Positions 1 to 9,032 of a stretch of DNA of 64,000 nt are shown here, piece by piece. Position 1 is the first letter of the stretch. Each line of letters starts with the position of its first letter. The stretch spans positions 62,001-126,000 of the forward strand of contig NZ_JACORT010000008.1 of the NCBI RefSeq assembly GCF_014297465.1. Direction: 5' to 3'. Both the position numbers and the translations under genes were made by a program. The notes beneath the pieces were generated by a model that saw only the letters and a program-made list of their open reading frames with translations, had not been told where the DNA came from and did not search any database. The DNA comes from Ramlibacter cellulosilyticus. GTDB lineage: Bacteria; Pseudomonadota; Gammaproteobacteria; Burkholderiales; Burkholderiaceae_C.

Positions 1-431
1 TAGCCGGTGAGCGCGAGCTTCACGCTCTCGCCGCCGTAGGTGGCCGTGATCTCGTTGGCGCCCGGCTGCAGGTTGCCGACCTTGCCGACCAGCTTGCCGT
101 CGGCGTCGGCGGTGAAGGCCGACGTCACGTCGGTGCCGTTCGCCAGCACGGTGACGGAGGCATCCGGCGTGCTGCGCACGATCTCCACCTGCACCAGCGC
201 GTCGGGGCCGGTGACCTTGTCGGCCTGCGAGGACAGCACGGCCAGCTTGAGGGCGGCGCCGCCGGGTTGCTGCGGCGTCTCGGCGGGCGGTGCTTCGGGC
301 GGCGTGACGGCCGCGTCGCCGCCGCCACCGCCGCCTCCGCCTCCGCATGCTGCGACCAGCAGTGCGGCACCGGCGGCCACGCTGGCCTGCGCGAAACGCG
401 CGCGCCATGCGCGAGTAGGTCTTGCTTTCAT
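1..431 (-). CDS. Secreted lipoprotein, N-terminal part (possibly DUF6351-like)
   Basis: The gene runs off the left edge, so only the first 143 codons are visible. The start is the ATG at 431. The N-terminus is a lipoprotein signal: basic residues, a hydrophobic stretch, then VAAC with the lipidated cysteine at residue 29, followed by a run of eight glycines and a Pro/Ala/Glu-rich linker. From about residue 60 the sequence (LAVLSSQADKVTGPDALVQV) followed by a short beta-rich, Ig-like stretch resembles the beginning of large secreted DUF6351 proteins of Burkholderiales. That family link is from memory of the pattern and is not certain. The visible part has no catalytic motif. The protein is probably anchored in the outer membrane or periplasm. 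Confidence 0.6.
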   Translation of the reverse strand, partial: MKARPTRAWRARFAQASVAAGAALLVAACGGGGGGGGGDAAVTPPEAPPAETPQQPGGAALKLAVLSSQADKVTGPDALVQVEIVRSTPDASVTVLANGTDVTSAFTADADGKLVGKVGNLQPGANEITATYGGESVKLALTG

Positions 432-661
432 CGTGCTTGTCTCCTTGTTCGTGTGCGGGTGAAGGGCGCGGCCCAAATAGCAACGCCCGTGCCATTGGCA
501 CGGGCGAGCGCAAGTGCTTGATGTGTAAGGAGCGGGAAACGGGGCGTGCGGGTTAACCCGGGCGCTGCGGGATGGGAATCCGCACGCCGCGTAAGGCGTC
601 GCGGACGGAAACCTGCACGCGGTGGCAGATCGGGTCAGGAGCGGTGGAACGCGTGCGCCAT

Positions 662-687
662 GGAAAAAGGGCCGCTGCGCGGCCCTT
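662..687 (-). terminator. Rho-independent terminator of dctP
   Basis: A perfect 9-bp stem (AAGGGCCGC, arms 667-675 and 679-687) with a 3-nt loop is followed, on the minus strand, by a run of five T. It lies about 40 bp past the dctP stop. Confidence 0.8.
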
Positions 688-700
688 CCCGTGGAAGCCC

Positions 701-726
701 GGTCCCCGCTCCGCGGGGGATGACGG
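701..726. repeat. Short palindromic repeat, family E copy 1
   Basis: GGTCCCCGC...GCGGGGGATGACGG forms a short hairpin between the dctP stop and its terminator. It belongs to the same GTCATCCCCGC...GCGGGG type as copies at 31879 and 33384. Confidence 0.5.
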
Positions 727-728
727 AT

Positions 729-1697
729 CTAGAGCTTCCGATACGCGTCCACCAGCTGCTGCCCTTCCGGCCCGGCCTTCTCCAGCCACTCCTTCAGCAT
801 CTGGTCGCCGACTTTCTTCATGTCGGCCTTCAGCTGCGCGGACGGCTGCAGGATCTGCATGCCGTTGGCCTTCAGCTTCTCCAGCACTTCGCCGTTGGCC
901 TTCCTGCTGTTCGCCCAGCCACGCGTCTCGGCCTCCGCGGCGGCCTTGAGCAGTGCGTCCTGCGTCGGCTTGTCCAGGGCCTGGAAGGCGGCGCGGTTCA
1001 CGATCACCGCGTTCTTCGGCAGCCAGGCCTGCGTGTCGTACCAGTTCTTGATGTGCTCGTAGGTCTTGGTGTCGTAGCCGGTCGCGCCGGAAGACATGTA
1101 CGAGTCGATCACGCCCGTGGCCATGGCCTGCGACAGTTCCGCGGCCTGCACCGTCACCGGCTGCGCGCCCACGAGTTCGGCGATGCGCGCCGTCGCGGGG
1201 CTGTAGGCGCGCCACTTGAGGCCCTTCATGTCGGCGGCCGAGTTCAGCTGGCGCTTCGTGTAGATGCCTTGCGGCGGCCAGGCCACCGCGTACAGCACCA
1301 TCATGCCCTGCTCGTTGAGCTTCTTCTCCAGCATCGGCTTCTGCGCGCGCCACAGCTTCGCGGCCGTGTCGTAGCTGTCCGCGAGGAAGGGGATGCCGTC
1401 GGCGCCGAAGAGCGGCCACTCGTTCTGGAAGTTCACCAGCAGGATCTCGCCGATCTGCGCCTGGCCGCCCTGCACGGCGCGCTTGATCTCCGGCGCCTTG
1501 AACAGCGACGCGTTCGCGTGGACCTGGATCTTCAGCTTGCCGTTGGTGGCCTTCTCGACGTCCTTCGCGAACAACTCGAGGTTCTCCGTGTGGAAGTTGC
1601 CGGCAGGGTAGGCGGCAGGCAGGTCCCACTTGGTCTGCGCGGAAGCGGAGCCGGCCAGCGCCAGCGCGGCCGCGGCCAGGGCGAACTTGAATTTCAT
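729..1697 (-). CDS. dctP: TRAP transporter substrate-binding protein DctP
   Basis: This is a periplasmic solute-binding subunit of a tripartite ATP-independent periplasmic transporter, which delivers organic acids to the DctQM membrane pair. The 322-residue product has a Sec signal peptide (residues 1-20, cleavage after SASA). It then shows the typical DctP fold signatures: an early WDLPAAYP segment, EIKRAVQGGQAQIGEI, and the central block around KGLKWRAYSPATARIAELVGA that holds the conserved carboxylate-binding arginine. The length matches the family. It is not next to dctQM: an alpha/beta hydrolase on the other strand lies between, although the transporter genes all read leftward. The ligand cannot be told from sequence; a neighbouring 5-oxoprolinase makes a cyclic amide or organic acid plausible. 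Confidence 0.93.
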   Translation of the reverse strand: MKFKFALAAAALALAGSASAQTKWDLPAAYPAGNFHTENLELFAKDVEKATNGKLKIQVHANASLFKAPEIKRAVQGGQAQIGEILLVNFQNEWPLFGADGIPFLADSYDTAAKLWRAQKPMLEKKLNEQGMMVLYAVAWPPQGIYTKRQLNSAADMKGLKWRAYSPATARIAELVGAQPVTVQAAELSQAMATGVIDSYMSSGATGYDTKTYEHIKNWYDTQAWLPKNAVIVNRAAFQALDKPTQDALLKAAAEAETRGWANSRKANGEVLEKLKANGMQILQPSAQLKADMKKVGDQMLKEWLEKAGPEGQQLVDAYRKL

Positions 1698-1844
1698 GGA
1701 AAAAACTCCGGAAGGATGAGTTTGCTTGGCGAGGCGAGCGTACCTGCAATTCCCGGACCAGCCGATGCGGTCTTACCCGGGGCGCACGCGGGCAAGCTGC
1801 CTTGTCCGACGCACCGCGGGCGCGCGCCTTGCTACAGTGGACCG

Positions 1845-2714
1845 ATGCCTGAACAGGTGCTCGAACTACCCACCGCCTGGGGCCGCCTGGCCGGCAGCCT
1901 GCTGCTGCCGGAAGGCGCCGGGCCGTGGCCGGCCGTGCTCCTGATCGCGGGCTCGGGGCCGACGGACCGCGACGGCAACACGCCGCTGCTGCCGGCGCCC
2001 CTGGACAACCTCAAGCGGCTGGCGCAGGGCCTCGCTGCGCGCGGGATCGCGAGCCTGCGCTACGACAAGCGCGGGGTGGGCGGGAGCATCTGCCCCGGCC
2101 TCAGCGAGAAGGCGCTGCGCTTCGAGCACCTCGTGGACGATGCCGGGCTGGCGGCGCGGTGGCTCGCACAGCACGAGCGCGTCGGCCGCGTGAGCCTCGT
2201 CGGCCACAGCGAAGGCGCGTTGATTGCCGCGCTGGCCGCCGGCGCAGCCGATGCGCAGGCCGTGGTCTCGATCGCGGGCGCGGGTTGCCGCGCTTCCACG
2301 CTGATGCGACGGCAGATCGAAGGCAACCTGCCGCCCGACCTGGCCGCTCCGGCGGTGGAGGCCTTGTCCTCGCTCGAAGCGGGGCAGCCGGTCGAGGACG
2401 TGCCGGATGCCCTGTTCCTGCTGTTCCGCCCCAGCGTGCAGCCTTACCTGATCTCCTGGTTCCGGCACGATCCGGCGGAGGTCTTGAGCGAGCTGGAAGT
2501 ACCCGTGCTGCTGGTGCACGGCGCCGCGGACCCGCAGGTGGGGCCAGAGCATGCGCTCGCGCTGCATGCGGCGCGGCCGGATGCGCGCCTGAAGATCGTG
2601 GAAGGGATGGACCACCTGTTGTCCCTCAAGGGGGACATCCCGGCGGGGACCCACGTGGTCGCGGGGGAGGTGGCTGCGTGGTTGCAGGGACTGGATGTGA
2701 GGCTGGCGGCGTAG
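1845..2714 (+). CDS. Alpha/beta hydrolase
   Basis: A 289-residue serine hydrolase with the canonical order of elements. An oxyanion strand (VLLIAGSGPTDRDGN) is followed by the nucleophile elbow GHSEG, an acid region near VLLVHGAADPQV, and a C-terminal histidine in GMDHLL. The GSGPTDRDGNTPL segment and YDKRGVG are typical of a BAAT/DLH-like acyl hydrolase group often annotated as serine aminopeptidase or alpha/beta fold hydrolase. The reading frame is open for 1.3 kb upstream, but that part is antisense to dctP. The ATG at 1845 is where homology begins. It sits between dctP and dctM on the opposite strand, so it is not in their operon. The substrate is unknown. Confidence 0.85.
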   Translation: MPEQVLELPTAWGRLAGSLLLPEGAGPWPAVLLIAGSGPTDRDGNTPLLPAPLDNLKRLAQGLAARGIASLRYDKRGVGGSICPGLSEKALRFEHLVDDAGLAARWLAQHERVGRVSLVGHSEGALIAALAAGAADAQAVVSIAGAGCRASTLMRRQIEGNLPPDLAAPAVEALSSLEAGQPVEDVPDALFLLFRPSVQPYLISWFRHDPAEVLSELEVPVLLVHGAADPQVGPEHALALHAARPDARLKIVEGMDHLLSLKGDIPAGTHVVAGEVAAWLQGLDVRLAA

Positions 2715-2728
2715 CGCTTGCGCGCATC

Positions 2729-2830
2729 GGTGGGGTTCGCTTCGCTCACCTTCCGCGGCTTGCGCCGCGCCACCCTACATCATGCGCCGATGTAGGGTGG
2801 TGGTGAGCCAGCGAAGCGGCGAACCCCACC
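2729..2830. repeat. Dispersed palindromic repeat, family A copy 1
   Basis: The outer arms are GGTGGGGTTCGC (2729) and GCGAACCCCACC (ending 2830). Inner arms carry CCACCCTACAT and ATGTAGGGTGG. It fills the gap between the convergent hydrolase and dctM genes. Related copies are at 10411, 23726 and 26140. Confidence 0.85.
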
Positions 2831-2839
2831 GAAGGGCGC

Positions 2840-4135
2840 TCACATCCTCGCCGGCAACCACGTCGCGATCTGCGGCACGAACCACAGCAGCAGCACCATC
2901 GCGCACATCAGGAAGAAGAAGGGCGCCGTCACCCGCGCGATCCAGGTGATCTCCTTGCCCGTCATCCCCTGCAGCACGAAGAGGTTGAAGCCCACCGGCG
3001 GCGTGATCTGCGCCATCTCCACGACGATCACGATGAAGATGCCGAACCACACGAGGTCGAAGCCCGCGGCCTGCACGGTGGGCAGGATCACGCCCATCGT
3101 GAGCACCACCATCGAGATGCCGTCCAGGAAGCATCCGAGGATGATGTAGAAGATCGACAGCGCGATCATCAGCATGAACGGCGACAGCCCCAGGCCCCGC
3201 ACGAACTCCGCCAGGTGCCGCGGCAGGCCGATGTAGCCCATGGCCAGCGTCAGGAAGGCGGCGCCCGCGAGGATCAGCGCGATCATGCAGTACAGGCGCG
3301 TGGCGCCCATCAGCGATTCGCGGAAGGTGCCCCAGTTCAGGGAGCCTTGCAGCGCCGAGAGCACCAGCGCGCCCACGACGCCCACTGCCGCGGCCTCGGT
3401 CGCCGTCGCGACGCCGGTGTAGATCGAGCCGAGCACCGCGCCGATCAGCAGCACCACGGGAATGAGGTGCCGCGACTCGTGCAGCTTCTGCGTGAAGGTG
3501 AGCACCTGGTCCGGCACCGGCACGCGCTGCTTGTTCACCGCCGCCCAGACGGCGAGGTAGCCGGAGAAGAGCGCTGCCAGCAGGATGCCCGGGATGATGC
3601 CCGCCACGAACAGCTTGGCGATGGACACGTCCGCCGTCACGCCGTAGACGATCATGATGATCGAGGGCGGGATCAGCAGGCCCAGCGTGCCGGCGCCCGC
3701 GAGCGAGCCGATGGTGATGTCTTCCGGGTAGCCGCGCTTGCCCAGTTCCGGCAGCGTCATCTTGCCGATGGTGGCGCAGGTGGCGGCGGACGATCCGGAG
3801 ACCGCCGCGAAGATGGTGCAGCCGATCACGTTGGTGTGCAGCAGCCGCCCCGGCAGGCGAGAGACCCACGGCGCCAGGCCGCGGAACATGCTCTCGCTCA
3901 GCTTCGTCCGGAACAGGATCTCCCCCATCCAGATGAAGAGCGGCAGCGCGGTGAGCGTCCAGCTCGAGGCCGAGCCCCAGACGGTGACCGCCATCGCGTC
4001 GCCCGCGGGGCGCGAGGAGAAGAGCTGCATGCCGATCCAGGCGACGCCGGCGAGCGTGAGGCCGATCCAGACGCCGCTGCCCAGGAGCAGGAACAGCGAG
4101 ACGATCAGCAGCGTGGTGACGGCGATGTCATTCAT
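2840..4135 (-). CDS. dctM: TRAP transporter large permease DctM
   Basis: The 431-residue large membrane subunit of a TRAP transporter catalyses sodium-driven uptake of the substrate handed over by DctP. The protein is a string of hydrophobic segments typical of DctM (about 12). It contains the conserved family stretches FAAVSGSSAATCATIGKM and LLIPPSIIMIVYG, and ends with ITPPVGFNLFVLQGMTGKEI. The length is normal. It starts 8 nt inside dctQ, so the two are translationally coupled. Downstream it runs into the palindromic repeat at 2729. Its periplasmic partner dctP is 1.1 kb further along, beyond the hydrolase. Confidence 0.95.
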   Translation of the reverse strand: MNDIAVTTLLIVSLFLLLGSGVWIGLTLAGVAWIGMQLFSSRPAGDAMAVTVWGSASSWTLTALPLFIWMGEILFRTKLSESMFRGLAPWVSRLPGRLLHTNVIGCTIFAAVSGSSAATCATIGKMTLPELGKRGYPEDITIGSLAGAGTLGLLIPPSIIMIVYGVTADVSIAKLFVAGIIPGILLAALFSGYLAVWAAVNKQRVPVPDQVLTFTQKLHESRHLIPVVLLIGAVLGSIYTGVATATEAAAVGVVGALVLSALQGSLNWGTFRESLMGATRLYCMIALILAGAAFLTLAMGYIGLPRHLAEFVRGLGLSPFMLMIALSIFYIILGCFLDGISMVVLTMGVILPTVQAAGFDLVWFGIFIVIVVEMAQITPPVGFNLFVLQGMTGKEITWIARVTAPFFFLMCAMVLLLWFVPQIATWLPARM

Positions 4136-4637
4136 TGTGCAGGGCCTCTTCGCTTTCGACCGACTTGCGCTGGCCCCGCAGTTCCAGCACCCATTCGTCG
4201 ACGAGCGCGACGAGCAGCACCAGCGTGCCGACCGCCATCGCGAGCTGCGGGATCCACAGCGGCGTGGCGTCGTTGCTGGTGGAGATGTCGTTGATGGAGC
4301 GCGAGACCCAGGCCAGGCGCACGGAGTAGAAGGCGAACAGCGCCGCGAGCAGCACGCCCGCGCTCAGCGCCCAGATCTCGAGGCCGCGCCGCGCGCCGCC
4401 CTTGAGGCGCCCCAGCAGCAGCGTCACCCGGATGTGCTCGTTGCGCTTCAGGGTGTGCGCCAGCGCGAGGAAGCCGGCGGCCGCCATGGCGTAGCCCGCG
4501 TAGGCATCGGTGCCCGGCACGTGGAAGCCGACCTGCCGGCTCACGATGGACAGCAGCACCATCGCCAGCACACCGACCATGGCCAGCGCCGCCAGCCAGG
4601 CGGCGCCGTCATACAGGAAGTCCAGCAAGCGTCGCAT
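4128..4637 (-). CDS. dctQ: TRAP transporter small permease DctQ
   Basis: The 169-residue small membrane subunit has four predicted transmembrane helices: residues about 10-33, 45-65, 86-108 and 130-152. It includes the DctQ-type segment VPGTDAYAGYAMAAAGFLAL and a following ALAHTLKRNEHIRVTLLLGR, where RNEHIRV corresponds to the family's conserved basic loop. It pairs with DctM to form the membrane part of the TRAP carrier. The stop overlaps the dctM start by 8 nt. Its promoter must lie in the 134-bp divergent gap shared with the 5-oxoprolinase gene, which is almost entirely a TAGGG-type inverted repeat. Confidence 0.93.
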   Translation of the reverse strand: MRRLLDFLYDGAAWLAALAMVGVLAMVLLSIVSRQVGFHVPGTDAYAGYAMAAAGFLALAHTLKRNEHIRVTLLLGRLKGGARRGLEIWALSAGVLLAALFAFYSVRLAWVSRSINDISTSNDATPLWIPQLAMAVGTLVLLVALVDEWVLELRGQRKSVESEEALHNE

Positions 4638-4665
4638 TGTTCGTCAGGTTGTTGTCCAGCCGAGT

Positions 4666-4760
4666 TTAGGGGCTAGGGATTAGGGACTAGGGGTTAGGGA
4701 GGCACGGCCATGCCCGAGTTATCCCTAGCCCCTAACCCCTACTCCCTAGCCCCTATCCCC
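4666..4760. repeat. TAGGG-type inverted repeat, family C copy 1
   Basis: The left arm (4666-4700) is built of iterated TAGGG/TTAGGG/CTAGGG units and the right arm (4719-4760) of the complementary CCCTAGCCCCTAACCCC units, around a GGCCATGCCCG loop. It ends 12 bp before the 5-oxoprolinase ATG, so it occupies the divergent promoter region. A second copy is at 20070. Confidence 0.8.
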
Positions 4761-4771
4761 ATAATCACTCC

Positions 4772-7700
4772 ATGAGTTCCCAACCCAAATGGCAGTTCTG
4801 GATCGATCGTGGCGGCACCTTCACGGACGTCGTGGGGCGGCGGCCGGACGGCACGCTGGTGACGCACAAGCTGCTCTCCGAGAACCCGGAGCAGTACCGC
4901 GACGCGGCCGTCGCGGGCATCCGCCACCTCCTGGGCCTCGCGCCCGGACAGCCGATCACCGCGGACGTGGTCGAAGCCGTGAAGATGGGGACCACGGTCG
5001 CCACCAACGCGCTGCTCGAACGCAAGGGCGAACCCACGCTGCTGGTGACGACGAAAGGCTTCAGGGACGCGCTGCGCATCGCGTACCAGAACCGCCCGCG
5101 CCTGTTCGACCGCCACATCGTGCTGCCGGAGCTCCTGTACCGGGAAGTGATCGAGGCGAAGGAGCGGGTCGGCGCGCACGGCGACGTCGTGCAAGAACTG
5201 GACCAGCAGCACCTGCGCGAGGCGCTGCAGGCCGCGCACGCCCGCGGGCTGCGCAGCGTGGCGATCGTCTTCGTGCACGGCTATCGCTACACGGCGCATG
5301 AACAGGCGGCGCGCGACATCGCGCGCGAGGTCGGTTTCGCGCAGGTGAGCGCCTCGCACGAGACCAGCCCGATGATGAAGCTGGTGAGCCGCGGCGACAC
5401 GACGGTCGTCGACGCCTACCTCTCGCCCATCCTGCGCCGCTACGTGGAGCAGGTCGCCGGCGAGATGCCGGGCGTGAAGGTCTTCTTCATGCAGTCTTCG
5501 GGCGGCCTCACCGACGCCCACACCTTCCAGGGCAAGGACGCGATCCTGTCCGGTCCGGCCGGCGGCATCGTCGGCATGGCGCGGACCGCGCAGCTCGGTG
5601 GGCACGACAAGGTGATCGGCTTCGACATGGGCGGCACGTCGACGGACGTCTCGCACTTCGCCGGCGAGTTCGAGCGCGAGTTCGAGACGCAGGTGGCGGG
5701 CGTGCGCATGCGCGCACCGATGATGAGCATCCACACCGTCGCGGCCGGCGGCGGCTCCATCCTCGAGTTCGATGGTGCGCGCTTCCGCGTCGGGCCCCAG
5801 AGCGCCGGCGCGAACCCCGGGCCCGCGAGCTACCGGCGCGGCGGGCCGCTCGCCGTGACCGATGCGAACGTGATGGTCGGCAAGATCCAGCCCAAGTACT
5901 TCCCCAAGGTCTTCGGTCCCCGCGCGGACGAAGCCCTGAGCCAGGAGGCGGTGGCCGGCAAGTTCGGCGAGCTCGCCGCGCGAACGGGGCGCAGCGCGGA
6001 AGAAGTGGCCGAGGGTTTCATCGCGATCGCCGTGCAGCAGATGGCCAACGCGATCAAGAAGATCTCGGTGGCGCGCGGCTACGACGTGACGCGCTACACG
6101 CTGCAATGCTTCGGCGGCGCGGGCGGCCAGCACGCATGCCTGGTGGCCGATGCGCTGGGCATGTCGCGCGTCTTCATCCACCCGCTGGCCGGCGTGCTCT
6201 CCGCCTACGGCATGGGGCTGGCGGACCAGAACGTGATCCGCGAACGGGCGGTGGAGGCGCTGCTGTCGCCGGAACAGCTGCCCGCGATCGCGGCGCAGCT
6301 CGACGAACTCGCGGCTGCCGCGCAAGGCGAGCTGCAGCGCCAGCAAGTGAGCGCGGGCGCGGTGCAGGTGCGCCGGCGCGTGCACGTGCGCTACCAGGGC
6401 AGCGACTCGGCGCTGGTGGTGCCTTTCGGCACGCAGCAGGAGATCGTCGACGGTTTCGAGGCGGCCTACCGCCAGCGCTTCTCGTTCCTGATGCCGGGCA
6501 AGCCGATGATCGTGGAAGCCGTGTCGGTGGAAGCGATCGTCGCGGGCGACGCGCCGGCGGAGCCGACGCTCACGGAACACCCGCAGCGCGAGGTGCCCCG
6601 CCGCGAGACCGTCCGCATGTACTCGGGCGCGCAATGGCATGAGGCGGCTCTTTGCGTGCGAGAGGACCTGCGCGCGGGCGACGTCGTCGACGGGCCGGCG
6701 ATCATCGCGGAGAAGAACGCGACCACGGTCGTCGAGCCCGGCTGGCGCGCACGCATCACCGCGCTGGACCACATCGTGCTGGATCGCACCTCGCCGCGCG
6801 CGGTGAAGTTCGCCGCGGGCACGCAGGTGGACCCGGTGCTGCTGGAGGTGTTCAACAACCTGTTCATGAACATCGCCGAGCAGATGGGGCTGCAGCTGCA
6901 GAACACGGCCTACTCGGTGAACATCAAGGAGCGGCTGGACTTCTCCTGCGCGCTCTTCGATGCCGAAGGCAACCTCATCGCCAACGCGCCGCACATGCCC
7001 GTGCACCTGGGCAGCATGGGCGAGAGCATCAAGACGGTCATCCACGAGAACCGCGACACGATGCAGCCCGGCGACGTGTACGTGCTGAACGACCCGTACC
7101 ACGGCGGCACGCACCTGCCGGACATCACGGTGATCACGCCGGTGTACCTGCGCGGGCATGCGAAGCCGCTTTTTTACGTCGGCTCCCGCGGCCACCACGC
7201 GGACGTGGGCGGCATCACCCCCGGCTCCATGCCGCCTTTCTCGACGCGCATCGAGGAAGAAGGCGTGGAGATCAACAACTTCAAGCTGGTCGACCGCGGC
7301 GTGCTGCGGGAGGCCGAGATGGTGGCGCTGCTGAAGGGGGCGAAACATCCGTCGCGCAATCCCGAGCAGAACATGGGCGACCTCAAGGCGCAGATCGCCG
7401 CCAACGAGAAGGGCGTGCAGGAACTGCGCAAGATGGTCGACCAGTTCGGCCTGGACGTCGTGCAGGCGTACATGCGCCACGTGCAGGACAACGCCGAGGA
7501 GTCGGTGCGCCGCGTGATCACGCGCCTGAAGGACGGCCAGTTCACGCTGCCGCTGGACAACGGGGCGCAGATCCACGTGGCGATCCGCGTCGATGCCGCC
7601 TCACGCTCGGCGGAGATCGACTTCACCGGCACGTCGCCGCAGCAGGTGAACAACTTCAACGCGCCGAAGGCCGTGTGCATGGCGGCGGTGCTGTACGTGT

Positions 7701-8386
7701 TCCGCACGCTGGTGAGCGACGAGATCCCGCTCAACGCGGGCTGCCTGAAGCCGCTGAAGGTGATCGTTCCCGAAGGCTGCATGCTCAACCCGGACCCGCC
7801 GGCCTCGGTGGTGGCGGGCAACGTGGAGACCTCCACGTGCATCACGAATACGCTCTACGGGGCGCTCGGCGTCATGGCGGCGGGGCAGTGCACGATGAAC
7901 AACTTCACCTTCGGCAACGCGCGCTACCAGTACTACGAGACGATCTCCGGCGGCAGCGGCGCGGGCGGGCTGTACGACGAGCAGGGCGCCTTGTGCGGCG
8001 GCTTCGACGGCACGAGCGTCGTGCAGACGCACATGACAAATTCGCGGCTGACGGACCCGGAGGTGCTGGAGTTCCGCTTCCCGGTGCGCCTGGAGAGCTA
8101 CGAGATCCGCGAAGGCTCGGGTGGCGCCGGTCGCTGGAAGGGGGGCAACGGCGGCGTGCGGCGCGTGCGCTTCCTGGAAGACATGACGGCCAGCATCCTG
8201 TCGAACGGCCGCAAGGTGCCGTCGTTCGGCATGGCAGGCGGGCAGCCAGGCCAGGTGGGCATCAACCGCGTGGTGCGGGGAGATGGAAGCGTGCAGGAGC
8301 TGGGGCACATCGGGTCGGCGGAGATGAAGCCGGGGGATGTGTTCGAGATCCATACGCCGGGCGGCGGAGGGTTCGGCACCCCATGA
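4772..8386 (+). CDS. Hydantoinase/5-oxoprolinase, HyuA-HyuB fusion
   Basis: A 1204-residue cytoplasmic enzyme of the ATP-dependent 5-oxoprolinase family, which hydrolyses a cyclic amide (5-oxoproline to glutamate, or a hydantoin). Residues 1 to about 680 are the HyuA half, with the N-terminal phosphate-binding stretch [18 protein letters not shown] and the second nucleotide-binding stretch [15 protein letters not shown]. From about residue 686 ([20 protein letters not shown]) the HyuB half begins and carries [16 protein letters not shown] and a glycine-rich SGGSGAGG. The length is close to that of single-chain 5-oxoprolinases. The start at 4772 gives the usual short lead before [10 protein letters not shown]. 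It is divergent from dctQM, which suggests that the TRAP system may import its substrate. The choice between 5-oxoproline and hydantoin is not settled by sequence. Confidence 0.92.
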   Translation: MSSQPKWQFWIDRGGTFTDVVGRRPDGTLVTHKLLSENPEQYRDAAVAGIRHLLGLAPGQPITADVVEAVKMGTTVATNALLERKGEPTLLVTTKGFRDALRIAYQNRPRLFDRHIVLPELLYREVIEAKERVGAHGDVVQELDQQHLREALQAAHARGLRSVAIVFVHGYRYTAHEQAARDIAREVGFAQVSASHETSPMMKLVSRGDTTVVDAYLSPILRRYVEQVAGEMPGVKVFFMQSSGGLTDAHTFQGKDAILSGPAGGIVGMARTAQLGGHDKVIGFDMGGTSTDVSHFAGEFEREFETQVAGVRMRAPMMSIHTVAAGGGSILEFDGARFRVGPQSAGANPGPASYRRGGPLAVTDANVMVGKIQPKYFPKVFGPRADEALSQEAVAGKFGELAARTGRSAEEVAEGFIAIAVQQMANAIKKISVARGYDVTRYTLQCFGGAGGQHACLVADALGMSRVFIHPLAGVLSAYGMGLADQNVIRERAVEALLSPEQLPAIAAQLDELAAAAQGELQRQQVSAGAVQVRRRVHVRYQGSDSALVVPFGTQQEIVDGFEAAYRQRFSFLMPGKPMIVEAVSVEAIVAGDAPAEPTLTEHPQREVPRRETVRMYSGAQWHEAALCVREDLRAGDVVDGPAIIAEKNATTVVEPGWRARITALDHIVLDRTSPRAVKFAAGTQVDPVLLEVFNNLFMNIAEQMGLQLQNTAYSVNIKERLDFSCALFDAEGNLIANAPHMPVHLGSMGESIKTVIHENRDTMQPGDVYVLNDPYHGGTHLPDITVITPVYLRGHAKPLFYVGSRGHHADVGGITPGSMPPFSTRIEEEGVEINNFKLVDRGVLREAEMVALLKGAKHPSRNPEQNMGDLKAQIAANEKGVQELRKMVDQFGLDVVQAYMRHVQDNAEESVRRVITRLKDGQFTLPLDNGAQIHVAIRVDAASRSAEIDFTGTSPQQVNNFNAPKAVCMAAVLYVFRTLVSDEIPLNAGCLKPLKVIVPEGCMLNPDPPASVVAGNVETSTCITNTLYGALGVMAAGQCTMNNFTFGNARYQYYETISGGSGAGGLYDEQGALCGGFDGTSVVQTHMTNSRLTDPEVLEFRFPVRLESYEIREGSGGAGRWKGGNGGVRRVRFLEDMTASILSNGRKVPSFGMAGGQPGQVGINRVVRGDGSVQELGHIGSAEMKPGDVFEIHTPGGGGFGTP

Positions 8387-8412
8387 AAAAGCGCCGCGAT
8401 GCGGCGCTTTTT
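8386..8412. terminator. Bidirectional Rho-independent terminator
   Basis: A perfect 12-bp stem, AAAAAGCGCCGC with GCGGCGCTTTTT around a GAT loop, lies between two convergent genes. It begins on the last base of the 5-oxoprolinase stop. Both strands end in a T run, so it can serve both genes. Confidence 0.9.
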
Positions 8413-8429
8413 CGTGGGCACGGGGGCGC

Positions 8430-8867
8430 TTACTTCTTCGCGCTCGCCGCCGCCGCCGGCTTCGCAGCGGCCGCGGTCTTGTCGTCCTTCTTCGCGTCCT
8501 TCGCGGCCGTCTTCTCTTCCTTCTTCTCCGCCTTCGCGTCGGCCTTGGCTTCCTTCTTCTCGTCCTTCTTGGAGGCCTTCGCGTCCTTGGCCGCCGCCTT
8601 CTTGTACTCGGCGCCGCCGACCGTCAGGCCTTCCTTGGACAGGGCCGCGGCCTTGCTTTCGCCGATGCCCTTGGTGCGGGAGATGAAGTCTTCCCAGCTC
8701 TTGAACTCGCCGTGCTTCTTGCGCTCGTCGATGATCGCCTTCGAGGTGGTGGGGCCGATGCCCTTCACGCCATCGAGCTCGGCGGCCGTGGCCTTGTTGA
8801 CGTCGACGGCCGCCCAGGAAGCGGCGGCGTAGAGCAGGGCCAGGACGGCCAGGATCTTCTTCAGCAT
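8430..8867 (-). CDS. ComEA-like helix-hairpin-helix protein with Lys/Ala tail
   Basis: The 145-residue product has an N-terminal signal peptide (residues 1-19, ending AAASWA). A ComEA-type DNA-binding domain follows at about residues 20-82, built of two helix-hairpin-helix motifs: VDVNKATAAELDGVKGIGP and the later TKGIGESKAAALSKEGL. From about residue 88 the protein is a low-complexity Lys/Ala/Asp tail, rich in KKDEKKEAKADAK-type units, which is unusual for ComEA and may be extended and DNA- or surface-binding. ComEA proteins bind incoming double-stranded DNA in the periplasm during natural transformation. No other competence gene is next to it, so that role is inferred from the domain alone. 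Confidence 0.85.
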   Translation of the reverse strand: MLKKILAVLALLYAAASWAAVDVNKATAAELDGVKGIGPTTSKAIIDERKKHGEFKSWEDFISRTKGIGESKAAALSKEGLTVGGAEYKKAAAKDAKASKKDEKKEAKADAKAEKKEEKTAAKDAKKDDKTAAAAKPAAAASAKK

Positions 8868-9032
8868 GTGCGTTTCTCTCCAGTGGACAGGCCCGGCGGG
8901 CCGGCCTGCTTCTAACGGCAGAGCGGGCGGGCGCGTTGACTTTGCGCCTAGGGGCGAACCCTGACCGGACGCTCACCCCTCGCAACGGGGGCCGCTCCTA
9001 GAATCCTGCTCCCCGATCCCCGTGGAGCGCGC

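Noticed and set aside
546-1844. Long N-terminal extension of the hydrolase reading frame
   Set aside because: It is the complement of dctP and is low in conserved sequence; hydrolase homology begins at the ATG at 1845.
4739-7576. A 945-codon open frame on the minus strand opposite the 5-oxoprolinase gene
   Set aside because: It is an antisense shadow produced by high-GC codon bias. It has no recognisable domain, is His/Arg/Val-rich, and the plus-strand gene is a full-length known family.
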